In this document: piece after piece, positions 16,339 to 24,120 of the stretch
Numbering within the stretch: position 1 is the stretch's first letter
Layout: each line of letters starts with the position of its first letter
DNA from: SXOA01 sp051004015
GTDB lineage: Bacteria > Planctomycetota > Planctomycetia > Pirellulales > Pirellulaceae
Direction of reading: 5' to 3'
NCBI GenBank assembly: GCA_051004015.1
Contig: JBPCKT010000003.1
Location: 1 to 24,153 of the forward strand
DNA: 24,153 bases
Notes under the pieces: model-generated
What the model was told of the DNA's origin: nothing
Seen by the model: only the letters and a program-made list of their open reading frames with translations
Database searches by the model: none
Made by a program: the position numbers and the translations under genes

Positions 16339-16432
16339 AAGAGAATCCTTGTAAGGAGAGGCAGGCATCTACGTTCCGTCACCATACTTTGAGAGGAACG
16401 GACTTTCAATCAACCCTGGCTTGTGCGCTGTG

Positions 16433-18259
16433 CTATTGCTTGAACTTCACGCGAACCACGCCGTAGACGAGGAACTCCGGCACATCGAACTTCAAGTGGT
16501 TGGGTTTGAGATCAAAAACAAGTACTTGCGCGTCGGGCCGTTCGGGTGTGATGAATTCGACGGAAGCGATTTCCTCTCCCTTGGGAACAATCACGTCGGC
16601 GGCAATGCTCTTCACGGCAATCGGCTTTTCTTCCGCGATTCCGCTTCCCGGACTCGGATTCCCCGCGGCATCTTTGGGGGGTTCTTCGCGGTTGTAGTTC
16701 ACGAAGTGGAAATCAAGCTCGTTCCCTTTGGCGGGGCGACTCGCGGAAACTCTCACGGTCGTCGGCGCGGCAAACTTCGAAGGGGTCGGGAAGGGTTTTC
16801 GCGGCGAAAACCCTTCCCGACCCCGTTCATCCGACACCACGTCGAACAGGACATGTTCATTCAGGAGCTTCTTCCCCTCCGCCCGAAACGCTTCCACCGG
16901 TCCCAAATCGCCGCGAAAGACCGCGGTCCGGGGATAAAGAAGCGTCCGCTCGGAATGAGAACTGTTCCCGCGATAGATTTCGTCATACCGCTTCAGAAAC
17001 TGGTAATACCGCGCGATTTCCTGGCGGGCGAACGGATCCTTGAAGCGAGTATAAAAGCCCATCGGGGCTCCGCCGTTGGCGGCCAGTTCGCTGATGGCGA
17101 CGCGGATGCGGGTACTCTCGTACTTGCCGAGCGTGAAGGGCTTGTCCTGAAACATGCCGCGGATGTAGCGGGCCTGCAGCGTCCCTTCGCCCAGATCCCC
17201 CTTCGCCAGGTCCGTGTAGCAGGCCGCTCCGCCGGTGCTGTACCAGAGGTAGTCCTCGTCTTTCCCCCACAACTCCGCCGGCAGCAGGCAGCGCTCGTCG
17301 CCGCTGATCTGGTGGAGGTTGCCGATGTGGTTCCACTGGGCGGCGATCAGGTCTTTCTTCAGGGAGCGGCCGTACTTGATGAACACTTCGTCGAACACCT
17401 GTTTGTTGGAGATTTGCGAAAAGCGGAGCATCTCCCGCCGTAGCGCGGTCGACTCCTTGGGGTCGTGCCAGGAGACGATTTCCGTGAATTTGTGCTGGTC
17501 GAGGTTTTCGATGGCGAACTGGGCCTTGCGCTCCTCGGGCTTGAATCGCTCCTTGAGGTAGGCGCGAAAGTCCCGCTGGCAATGCTCACAGAGGCAGTTG
17601 TGGCGATAAAAATAGTTGGCGATGTAGCCGTCGATGCCCCGGTCCACCCCCCGCTTCACCCAGGCCTTCATCACCTTCTGCCAGTCGGGGTTCCGCAGGC
17701 ATGCCCAATACTCCTTCATTCCGCCAATGCCGTAGCCGGCCTGGCTGATGGGTGTGCCGTCGGCGTTCTTTTCCAGCATGCTGAGCGGGTCGGCGACCGG
17801 CTTGGGGCCAAGCTCTTTTTCGTCCCACAAATCGCGGTAGAACTTGAAGAACCCCCGCGGCCCTTCCGGGCTATCGGGATCGCCGACGAGGAACTCCACG
17901 TTGAAATGGCCGACGGCCTTCATCCCGCGCGTATGCAGCAGCTTGTTCTTCTCCTCGAACCACGCGCCGCATTCCTTGTGCCCTTGCACCGGCAAGTGGC
18001 TGGGATAGCCGTTGTAGGAAGGCGTATGGGCCAGGCTCCAAAAGTGCGCCCCATAGAAGCCAAGCTGCACCACTTCGGGCTCCGCTTCGAAGAGGAAGGG
18101 AACGTATTGCGGGTCGTTGTACTCGGCCCAGTGGGCCACCATGCGGGTGAATTCGAGGCGGGGAGGTTCTTGGGCGGACGCGAAATCCGCGAGCAAGCAG
18201 TAGGCGAGTGCAAAGTGGAGAGTGCAAAGTGCAAAATGGCGGATAGAAGGTTGGATCAT
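16433..18259 (-). CDS. Secreted TIM-barrel-like protein, possible glycosidase
   Basis: 608 residues from ATG 18259, which overlaps the symporter stop (ATGA, 18256-18259). The frame stays open to 19339, but that upstream part is only a shadow of the symporter. A signal peptide-like segment (RHFALCTLHFALAYCLLADFASA) is followed by strand/helix alternation such as VVQLGFYGAHFW, MKAVGHFNVEFLVGDP, WQKVMKAWVKRGVDRGIDGYIAN and HNCLCEHCQRDFRAYLKERF (Cys222, 224, 227). This resembles beta-galactosidase/clan GH-A-like TIM barrels, in which a Cys-rich motif after such a strand is common, but I cannot point to catalytic acids. A C-terminal beta-rich domain follows. A 43-bp palindrome encodes residues about 479-493. 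Function is an inference from fold-like features and from the symporter and oxidoreductase neighbours. Confidence 0.75.
   Translation of the reverse strand: MIQPSIRHFALCTLHFALAYCLLADFASAQEPPRLEFTRMVAHWAEYNDPQYVPFLFEAEPEVVQLGFYGAHFWSLAHTPSYNGYPSHLPVQGHKECGAWFEEKNKLLHTRGMKAVGHFNVEFLVGDPDSPEGPRGFFKFYRDLWDEKELGPKPVADPLSMLEKNADGTPISQAGYGIGGMKEYWACLRNPDWQKVMKAWVKRGVDRGIDGYIANYFYRHNCLCEHCQRDFRAYLKERFKPEERKAQFAIENLDQHKFTEIVSWHDPKESTALRREMLRFSQISNKQVFDEVFIKYGRSLKKDLIAAQWNHIGNLHQISGDERCLLPAELWGKDEDYLWYSTGGAACYTDLAKGDLGEGTLQARYIRGMFQDKPFTLGKYESTRIRVAISELAANGGAPMGFYTRFKDPFARQEIARYYQFLKRYDEIYRGNSSHSERTLLYPRTAVFRGDLGPVEAFRAEGKKLLNEHVLFDVVSDERGREGFSPRKPFPTPSKFAAPTTVRVSASRPAKGNELDFHFVNYNREEPPKDAAGNPSPGSGIAEEKPIAVKSIAADVIVPKGEEIASVEFITPERPDAQVLVFDLKPNHLKFDVPEFLVYGVVRVKFKQ
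16782..16824. repeat. Perfect 43-bp palindrome inside a coding sequence
   Basis: Arms 16782-16802 and 16804-16824 are 21-nt perfect reverse complements around a single G at 16803. On the coding (minus) strand it gives the peptide GREGFSPRKPFPTP, which joins two ordinary-looking stretches without breaking the frame. The transcript could form a very stable hairpin. Confidence 0.93.
18207..18239 (-). repeat. Heptamer array AGTGCAA within a signal-peptide coding region
   Basis: Plus-strand units are AGTGCAA (18207-18213), AGTGGAG, AGTGCAA, AGTGCAA (to 18234), then a decayed AATGG. On the minus strand it is translated as HFALCTLHFAL, the hydrophobic part of the signal peptide of the TIM-barrel-like protein. 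It lies about 20 bp inside that gene. Confidence 0.8.
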
Positions 18260-19983
18260 TTCACCGGCTCCGCGTCGAAGAGGCTGGAAACGTGTTCTTC
18301 CGCCGGAGGCTGGGTACACAGCGAGACGGTAATGCCCACGGCGGCAGAAAACAGAGTGGCCCAAATCATCGGCTCCAGGCCGGCCAGAAAGAAGGGCCGA
18401 AACTTCGTTGCCTGGCCAATCATCGGGTCGGGAAGCGTTTCCCCGTAAACAAACGGGATGGCATAGGCCAGCAGCATCGTCCCCGCTCCTGTGAGCATGG
18501 CCGCCAGAACTCCGGCTGCCGTGGCCCGTCGCCAATAGCAGAGCATCAGGCCGGGGACAATGAAGCTCGCTCCCGCTCCTCCCCCGCTGAAGACGATTAG
18601 GGCCTGCAGGTAGTCCACCGGGTTGATGTTCAGCAGCACGGCCAGCACGCCGACCGCAATCATCCCTAGTTGGGCCATCCGCTTCAGATCCCGTTCGCTC
18701 GCACTCGGCTTCACGAACCGCTGATAGACATCGCGCACCAGCCCCGAGGAGATGACGACGAGATACGAGCTGACCGTCGCCATGATTGCCCCGAAGGGAG
18801 CGGCCAGAATAAGTCCCGAGATGAGCTCTCCACCGAAAATCCCCTTGGTCATCATGATCGACATCCGCGGGATCACCTCGTCGCTCTTCGCCAGGTCCGG
18901 TATCAAGGCCCGCGCACAGATGCAGATGCAGATCAGCGGCAGATAAATGCCCAGGTTGTAAACGCAAAGCAGCAGCACCGATTGGCGGAGCGTGGCCGTG
19001 TCCTTGCAGGCCATGATCCGCGTGACGCTGGCCGGCGAAGCAAAGCCGGTGGCGGGCCAGAAGAGGAAGAAGGAAACGGCGAGGCTGAAGGGGAGAAAAT
19101 CCCGCCCTTCCTTGGAGAATCCCGGGCCATAGACGTAGCTGGCACCTTCGTCCGGCGAGACGGCGCGGACGGGCTTCCCCTTGGTCGCGGCCTCCGCAGC
19201 CGCGGTTTCGGCAGCTTTCTGAGCGTTGGGAATCGCATCGCGAGTTGCTTTTTCCAGTCCGCCGGCGGCATACAGCGAAAGACCCAGGAGAATGAGCACG
19301 CCGATGAACATCATCACGCTCTGAAACAGGTCGGTCCACACTGCCGCCAGAAAGCCGCCGATCAGCGTGTAACCGATGACGGTGATCGCAAAGATCGCCA
19401 GCCCCAGCAGGTACGCTCCATCGATGGGGCTGTTTGCGTCTTCCGCGAACGACAGAAAGCCGCTCCCCGGCCAGGCCAGCTTCATCACGGTGGCCCCGGC
19501 TTTGAACTGGGCCACCATCATGGAGGTCATAAAGAAAATAATGAGCAGCGAAGTGACCAGGCCGAGCGTGGGGCTCTTGAACCGCTCACGGAACAGGTCC
19601 GGCATGGTGATCGCCCCGGTCTTGCGGGAAATCTGGGCGATCCGCTTGCCGACGATTCCAAATCCGGTGAGCGGGACCACCATATAACTGCCAATCCACA
19701 GCGCCACGATCCAGCCGTGCGTATAGACCAGCGAAGGGAACCCCATGAAAGTGCCGCCGCTTTGCACGGTGGCCGTGAGGGCCACCGCCCAGGCCCCGAG
19801 GCCGCGGTTGCCGAGGAAAAAGCCCTTCACGAACGAGCCCTTGGAGACGACCTTTTGCGCGAGCGTCCCCAGCCAGACCGACGCCGCGATGAAGATCACC
19901 AGCGCGACCATCGTCCCGATGCCCGGCTTGGGGGACGAGGCAATTTCGGCGAGCAAAGTCCATTGCCAGAGGAAATCAGGCAT
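18256..19983 (-). CDS. Sodium:solute symporter (SSF family, PanF-like)
   Basis: 575 residues. A strong ribosome-binding site GGGAGGAG lies about 5 nt upstream of ATG 19983, inside the end of the YhdT-like gene. About twelve or thirteen hydrophobic segments are visible, with SSF-type features near the front: SFVKGFFLGNRGLGAWAVAL, ATVQSGGTFMGFPSLVYTHG, GKRIAQISRKTGAITMPDLF and MMVAQFKAGATVMK. These are closest in my reading to pantothenate-type (PanF) and related symporters. An Ala-rich loop (about 250-280) is inserted between two membrane segments. The stop overlaps the start of the TIM-barrel-like gene. The pairing with a YhdT-like gene supports a PanF-like class, but the transported solute is not certain. 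Confidence 0.9.
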   Translation of the reverse strand: MPDFLWQWTLLAEIASSPKPGIGTMVALVIFIAASVWLGTLAQKVVSKGSFVKGFFLGNRGLGAWAVALTATVQSGGTFMGFPSLVYTHGWIVALWIGSYMVVPLTGFGIVGKRIAQISRKTGAITMPDLFRERFKSPTLGLVTSLLIIFFMTSMMVAQFKAGATVMKLAWPGSGFLSFAEDANSPIDGAYLLGLAIFAITVIGYTLIGGFLAAVWTDLFQSVMMFIGVLILLGLSLYAAGGLEKATRDAIPNAQKAAETAAAEAATKGKPVRAVSPDEGASYVYGPGFSKEGRDFLPFSLAVSFFLFWPATGFASPASVTRIMACKDTATLRQSVLLLCVYNLGIYLPLICICICARALIPDLAKSDEVIPRMSIMMTKGIFGGELISGLILAAPFGAIMATVSSYLVVISSGLVRDVYQRFVKPSASERDLKRMAQLGMIAVGVLAVLLNINPVDYLQALIVFSGGGAGASFIVPGLMLCYWRRATAAGVLAAMLTGAGTMLLAYAIPFVYGETLPDPMIGQATKFRPFFLAGLEPMIWATLFSAAVGITVSLCTQPPAEEHVSSLFDAEPVK

Positions 19984-20287
19984 CGGTCTCCTCCCCGATG
20001 ATCTCCTTCATTGCCTCTTCCGGGTCGATCCCCAAATCCTCGTCCCGCATGATGACCTGCGAGACAATGGCGGAAATCACCACGCACGTCACCCACGGCA
20101 ACACTATGCCCCAAAAGACCCAGTCGGGAAACCCCAGCACGAACTTCAAGTCCGCCGTCGTCCGGCCATAGCCGAATAGCGCCGCATAGGTGACGCACCA
20201 GGCGAGTGCCGCACCCCAGATGCCAAATACGATAATCGCCTCGCGCCAGGCGCTTTGCAGAACGGGGTCGGGGTGGCGAGGCTGCAT
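19976..20287 (-). CDS. YhdT-like (DUF997) small membrane protein
   Basis: 103 residues, two hydrophobic helices (about 17-40 IIVFGIWGAALAWCVTYAAL; about 57-80 VFWGIVLPWVTCVVISAIVSQVI) separated by a short loop with LGFPDWVFWG, and an acidic C-terminal tail (DEDLGIDPEEAMKEIIGEE). Length, topology and the LGFPDW-x-FWG-type loop fit the DUF997/YhdT family, whose E. coli member lies directly upstream of panF. Here it likewise precedes a symporter and overlaps it by 8 bp. It is likely a small subunit or assembly partner of the carrier. The divergent 151-bp region upstream (20288-20438) holds no promoter that I can defend. Confidence 0.82.
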   Translation of the reverse strand: MQPRHPDPVLQSAWREAIIVFGIWGAALAWCVTYAALFGYGRTTADLKFVLGFPDWVFWGIVLPWVTCVVISAIVSQVIMRDEDLGIDPEEAMKEIIGEETDA

Positions 20288-20438
20288 CGGGAGGTCGGCG
20301 AGATGTAGGGGGAAGCAATCTGGCGGGACAGGGCAATATAAACCACGGAGCAGCCTGCTGCCAGAATGCGAACAGAAACAGACAGAAGGAACCTAGTGAC
20401 ACGGCCTTTGATCAAAACGGCGATGTTAGAATGTAGCG

Positions 20439-20867
20439 ATGTGGTATGTTGCCCTTGTCTTTTTCGTCATCCTTGGGCCACTCATTTTTTGGCTGATGTG
20501 GCGAGAAGATTTCGACGGAATGCAGTCGGAGTGGCGCTACTATCGCGCTTGCAAATCGAGACAGCCGCTTTCGCTGGATGATTTCTATGCCGAATTCTTT
20601 GCGTCAAGTGGAATTGAGAAGAGCACGATCGGTGGCCTTAAGGAAATAGTCGCGGAACTTTACGGCGTGCAGGGACCACTGATCCGCCCCGAAGACAACT
20701 ATCCGAGAATCTTTGACGCGGATGACGAGTTGATTGAGGCTATCGAAGGCCGCTTTGGTATCGCCATGAAAAATGACGACCTGTCGCGAATCGATGGGAG
20801 TTTCAATTCTATCGCCCGTTACGTTCAGTTCCGCTTGAACCCTGTGCCTGGACCTAACGGAACTTGA
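20439..20867 (+). CDS. Small membrane-anchored protein of unknown function, carrier-protein-like C-terminus
   Basis: 142 residues. One N-terminal membrane helix (WYVALVFFVILGPLIFWLMW) is followed by a soluble domain. The segment LIRPEDNYPRIFDADDELIEAIEGRFGI...DDLSRIDGSFNSIARYVQFRL follows the rhythm of an acyl-carrier-like four-helix fold (the 'RPEDxL...D...El...iE..FgI' pattern also seen in DUF1493), but there is no Asp-Ser-Leu phosphopantetheine site. Base composition looks less GC-rich than its neighbours, which may mean recent acquisition. There is no clear ribosome-binding site. The gene lies divergently from the symporter operon and 75 bp before the YifB gene. I do not recognise a family with certainty. 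Confidence 0.65.
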   Translation: MWYVALVFFVILGPLIFWLMWREDFDGMQSEWRYYRACKSRQPLSLDDFYAEFFASSGIEKSTIGGLKEIVAELYGVQGPLIRPEDNYPRIFDADDELIEAIEGRFGIAMKNDDLSRIDGSFNSIARYVQFRLNPVPGPNGT

Positions 20868-20942
20868 ATCTCCCCCGCCGGACCATCACAATGGCGGAGG
20901 CCGCATCCACTTCTTCGTGATTCCCGCACCCACAGGTTCCCC

Positions 20943-22481
20943 ATGCTCGCCAAGCTGCAGACGTTTTCGCTTCTGGGGATTGAGGCGGTGCCGGTGGAAG
21001 TGGAGGTGGATGTTTCGCCGGGGGCGCTCCCCAAGATTTTTCTGGTCGGCCTCCCCGAGGCGGCTGTGAAGGAGAGCCAGTACCGCGTGGAGCGGGCGAT
21101 GGCCAACAGCGGCTATTTGCGGCCGCAGGATCGGGTGGTGATCAACCTGGCCCCGGCGGAATTGCCCAAGAGCGCGGCGGCTTTTGACTTGCCGATTACG
21201 CTGGGCATGCTCGTCGCCAGCGGGCAGCTTGAATCGGAACGGCTGGAGCAGTATGCAGTGGTGGGGGAGCTGTCGCTGGAAGGAAACACGCGTCCGACGA
21301 AAGGAGCGCTCTCGATGGCGATGGCGGCGGCCCGGCAGCGGAATCTGCGCGGCCTGGTCGTTCCCGCGGAAAGCGCGGCGGAAGCGGCGGTCGTGGAGGA
21401 AATTGAAGTCATTCCGGTGACCAGCCTGACGCAAGCTGTCGGCTTCTTCTCGGGGCAGCTTGATATTGAACCGACGCCTTCCCGCATCGGTGAGCTGTTC
21501 GACTCCTTCGCCAAGTACGAGGATGATTTCGGCGACGTCCGGGGCCAGGAGATGGCCAAGCGGGCTGTCGTCGTCGCCGCCGCGGGCAAACACAACCTGC
21601 TGATGGTCGGTCCGCCGGGTTCGGGAAAGACAATGCTCGCCAAGCGCGTGCCGACGATTCTTCCCTCGCTCTTCGCTGGCGAATCGATCGAAACCACCCG
21701 CATCTACAGCTCCCTCGGCCGCTTGCAGCCGGGGCAGCCGTTGATGGCCCGGCGGCCGTTCCGCTCGCCGCACCACACCATCAGCGACGCCGGCCTGGTC
21801 GGCGGCGGCAACCCGCCGGTGCCGGGGGAGATTTCCCTTTCGCACAACGGCGTCTTGTTCCTCGATGAGCTCCCCGAGTTCAACCGCCGTACGCTGGAAG
21901 TCCTCCGCCAGCCGCTGGAAGACGGCACGGTGACAATTTCCCGTGCCCTCCACTCCTCCACGTTTCCCGCCGACTTCATGCTCGTCGCCGCGCTCAATCC
22001 GTGCCCCTGCGGCTATCGCAATGACCCTCGGCGGGACTGCCACTGCAGCACGCCGCAAATTGAGAAGTACATGAGCAAAATCAGCGGTCCCTTACTCGAC
22101 CGCATCGATATCCACATCGAAGTCCCCGCCGTGCCGTTCAAGGAGCTTTCCGCCGAACGGGGTGGCACCAGCAGCGCCGACATGCGCGGCCTCGTCGTGG
22201 CCGCCCGCGCCATCCAGGCCCAGCGCTTCGCCGGCAGCCGCACGCGGTACAACGCCCAGATGGCGTCGCGGCAAATCCGCAATTTCTGCAAGCTGACGGA
22301 GGACTGCCAGGACTTGCTCAAGGACAGCGTGAACAACCTGGGCCTCTCCGCCCGCGCCCACGACAAAGTCCTCCGCGTGGCCCGCACCATCGCCGACCTC
22401 GACAACAGCGAAAGCATCACCGCCAACCACATCAACGAAGCCATCAACTACCGGATGCTCGACCGGCAGATGTGGACGTGA
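20943..22481 (+). CDS. yifB: YifB/ComM-type AAA+ ATPase (Mg chelatase-like)
   Basis: 512 residues, the usual length. The N-terminal Lon-protease-like fold domain starts MLAKLQTFSLLGIEAVPVEVEVDVS and contains GLPEAAVKESQYRVERAM and VVINLAPAELPKSAAAFDLPI. The AAA+ core follows, with Walker A GPPGSGKTML (near residue 224), RPFRSPHHTISDAGLVGGG, and Walker B-like VLFLDELPEF. A cysteine cluster NPCPCGYRNDPRRDCHCST (about 352-371) is intact, as is the C-terminal helical domain (NFCKLTEDCQDLL; NHINEAINYRMLDR). In naturally competent bacteria the ComM member is a hexameric helicase promoting branch migration during recombination of transformed DNA; the role in planctomycetes is not established. It is apparently monocistronic; only AGG lies upstream of the start. 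Confidence 0.95.
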   Translation: MLAKLQTFSLLGIEAVPVEVEVDVSPGALPKIFLVGLPEAAVKESQYRVERAMANSGYLRPQDRVVINLAPAELPKSAAAFDLPITLGMLVASGQLESERLEQYAVVGELSLEGNTRPTKGALSMAMAAARQRNLRGLVVPAESAAEAAVVEEIEVIPVTSLTQAVGFFSGQLDIEPTPSRIGELFDSFAKYEDDFGDVRGQEMAKRAVVVAAAGKHNLLMVGPPGSGKTMLAKRVPTILPSLFAGESIETTRIYSSLGRLQPGQPLMARRPFRSPHHTISDAGLVGGGNPPVPGEISLSHNGVLFLDELPEFNRRTLEVLRQPLEDGTVTISRALHSSTFPADFMLVAALNPCPCGYRNDPRRDCHCSTPQIEKYMSKISGPLLDRIDIHIEVPAVPFKELSAERGGTSSADMRGLVVAARAIQAQRFAGSRTRYNAQMASRQIRNFCKLTEDCQDLLKDSVNNLGLSARAHDKVLRVARTIADLDNSESITANHINEAINYRMLDRQMWT

Positions 22482-22528
22482 GCGGCGAAAGAGCAGGCTG
22501 TCTCTCTGCGACCTGCCAGGAGCGGTGC

Positions 22529-23782
22529 TCAGCCCAACAAACTCAGAACGACAAACCAAGCCAAACCGGCCAGCAGTACCAGAATACCGACGATGCCGCC
22601 TCGAATCAGCAGCCGCTCGAATTTGTCTTTGTCACTGAGGGGCCGGGCGACGTTGGATTCATGAACGGGCGTTTTCGGCGTCGGGAAAGTGTCTTGGCGA
22701 AAGTTTGTCAGCCCGTCATCCGGGGACGGGCCGACGGGCAGCAGGGTGTTGTTTGACGACTCCTGAGCCGCGCCGCAGGGCTCCAGGTCGGCGATGACTT
22801 CGGACATGGACTGGTAGCGCTCCTCGGTCTTCTTGGCGAGCATCTTGCTGAAGACCGCCGCGACCGCTTCCGGCACTTCCGGGCGCGCTTCGGTCAGAAC
22901 GGGGATCGGCTGCTCCCGGTGGGCCAGTAGCTTGGCCACCAGGCTGTCGCCCCCGAAGGTCGCGCGGCCCGTCAGCAAGTAGAACAGCGAGCAACCAAGG
23001 CTGTAGATGTCCGCCCTGGCATCCGCCGTCTTGGTGTTGAGGGCCTGTTCGGGGGCCATGTAATCGACGGTCCCCATGACCACACCGGTCGACGTCAATT
23101 CGGCTTGCGTGGGTGCATCCACGTCCCCGCTCAGACGGGCCACGCCCATGTCGAGAATCTTGACGATTCCTTTCTTGTCGAGGAGCAGGTTGGCCGGTTT
23201 GATGTCCCGGTGAACGATCCCCTCGGCGTGAGCCGCCTCCAGTCCCCGGGCCGCCTGCAGGATGTAGTTCACCGCTTTGTCCACCGGGAGCGGTCCATCC
23301 TTTTTGACCAGAGCGGAAAGGTCGCTCCCGTCGACGAATTCCATGACAAGGAAGTGATCGCCCCCCGCCTGATCGGCATCGAAGGCGGCGACAATGTTCG
23401 GGTGGCTGATCTTGGCGGCTGCCTTGACTTCCCGCTCGAACCGGGCGATGGCGGCCTGGTCGTTGGTCATTGCGGCAGGCAGCAACTTGACCGCCACAAT
23501 CCGGTCCATGCGGCGGTGCCGGGCTTTGAAGACTTGCCCCATGCCGCCCGCCCCGATTTCTTCCATGAGCACGTAGTTGCCCAGCGACAGCGACTTGCCC
23601 TTGCCCTTTTGGAGCTCTTGGGCCTGATACTGCGTCAGCTTCTTCTTGCGTACGAGTTCGCGGGCCAACTCCTCGGCGTCCTTCGGCTCCCCTTTAGGCG
23701 GCAGGAAGTCCTTGAGCGTGTCGCCCGAGATAATCCCGCTGTCTTCGAGCTGGGCAACGAATTGTTCGAGTGCAACGGCCAT
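22529..23782 (-). CDS. Ser/Thr protein kinase (Hanks type) with C-terminal membrane anchor
   Basis: 417 residues. About 65 N-terminal residues form a helical module (LEQFVAQLEDSGIIS...LVRKKKLTQYQAQEL) found ahead of many planctomycete kinases. Kinase motifs are complete: glycine loop GAGGMG (77-82), VAVK with Lys99, HRDIKPANLL (191-200; catalytic Asp193), DMG instead of DFG (211-213), APE (243-245) and DIYSLGC. A Ser/Pro-rich juxtamembrane stretch leads to a single helix (about 394-416) that ends one residue before the stop, so there is no extracytoplasmic sensor domain. It should be an active tail-anchored kinase facing the cytoplasm. No clear ribosome-binding site is visible. It is convergent with YifB, with a 47-bp gap. 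Confidence 0.94.
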   Translation of the reverse strand: MAVALEQFVAQLEDSGIISGDTLKDFLPPKGEPKDAEELARELVRKKKLTQYQAQELQKGKGKSLSLGNYVLMEEIGAGGMGQVFKARHRRMDRIVAVKLLPAAMTNDQAAIARFEREVKAAAKISHPNIVAAFDADQAGGDHFLVMEFVDGSDLSALVKKDGPLPVDKAVNYILQAARGLEAAHAEGIVHRDIKPANLLLDKKGIVKILDMGVARLSGDVDAPTQAELTSTGVVMGTVDYMAPEQALNTKTADARADIYSLGCSLFYLLTGRATFGGDSLVAKLLAHREQPIPVLTEARPEVPEAVAAVFSKMLAKKTEERYQSMSEVIADLEPCGAAQESSNNTLLPVGPSPDDGLTNFRQDTFPTPKTPVHESNVARPLSDKDKFERLLIRGGIVGILVLLAGLAWFVVLSLLG

Positions 23783-24120
23783 ATTCGGGCTGTGCCGTGA
23801 GGCGCTGGCCTTCCAGTCAAAGGTCGACGGCGAAGAGTCCCATTTTCACGTAAGTGGCTGCCATTTACCAGTCGAGAAGCCTTGTTTTGCCGAACCGGTC
23901 GCCTCCTGCGGATTCTCAAATTATTTCCTGACAAATTGGTGCGCACCTATTGACTGTGACAACAGCATGTCTGTATGAAGCGGTAATCCGAGAAACTGGC
24001 GGCGATGTCAAGTTAACATTGCGTGGCTAGGCTTTGTCGGAAAACTGCTCTTTTAATGCAAGACCGATTTCGCGCACACTATGCTCCTCGCGTTTGGAAG
24101 TTTTCGCGGAGGATGCAAGG
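23783..24120. other. Gene-free stretch upstream of the kinase, with a possible IS left end
   Basis: No convincing gene is present here. AT-richer DNA at about 23915-24060 follows a GC-rich kinase leader. CTAG at 24027-24030 followed by GCTTTGTCGGAAAACTGCTC could be a target site and the left terminus of the IS whose transposase starts at 24121, but the right end is outside the window so this cannot be confirmed. No promoter is called for the kinase. Confidence 0.35.

Noticed and set aside
14974..17443. Plus-strand frames opposite the oxidoreductase and TIM-barrel-like genes
   Set aside because: They are shadows of well-supported minus-strand genes; no motif or start context supports them.
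18260..19339. Upstream extension of the TIM-barrel-like frame, which would give a 968-residue protein
   Set aside because: This part lies in another frame of the symporter gene, which has the full family pattern. The internal ATG at 18259 gives a signal peptide and an ATGA overlap.
18670..20001. 443-codon plus-strand frame opposite the symporter
   Set aside because: Its composition is dominated by Arg, Asp, Gly and His, without domains or hydrophobic pattern. It is a mirror of a membrane-protein gene.
20401..20438. Sigma70-like promoter TTGATC/TAGAAT before the 142-residue gene
   Set aside because: The spacing is 13 nt, too short for a standard promoter, and a -10 of that kind is weak evidence in this phylum.
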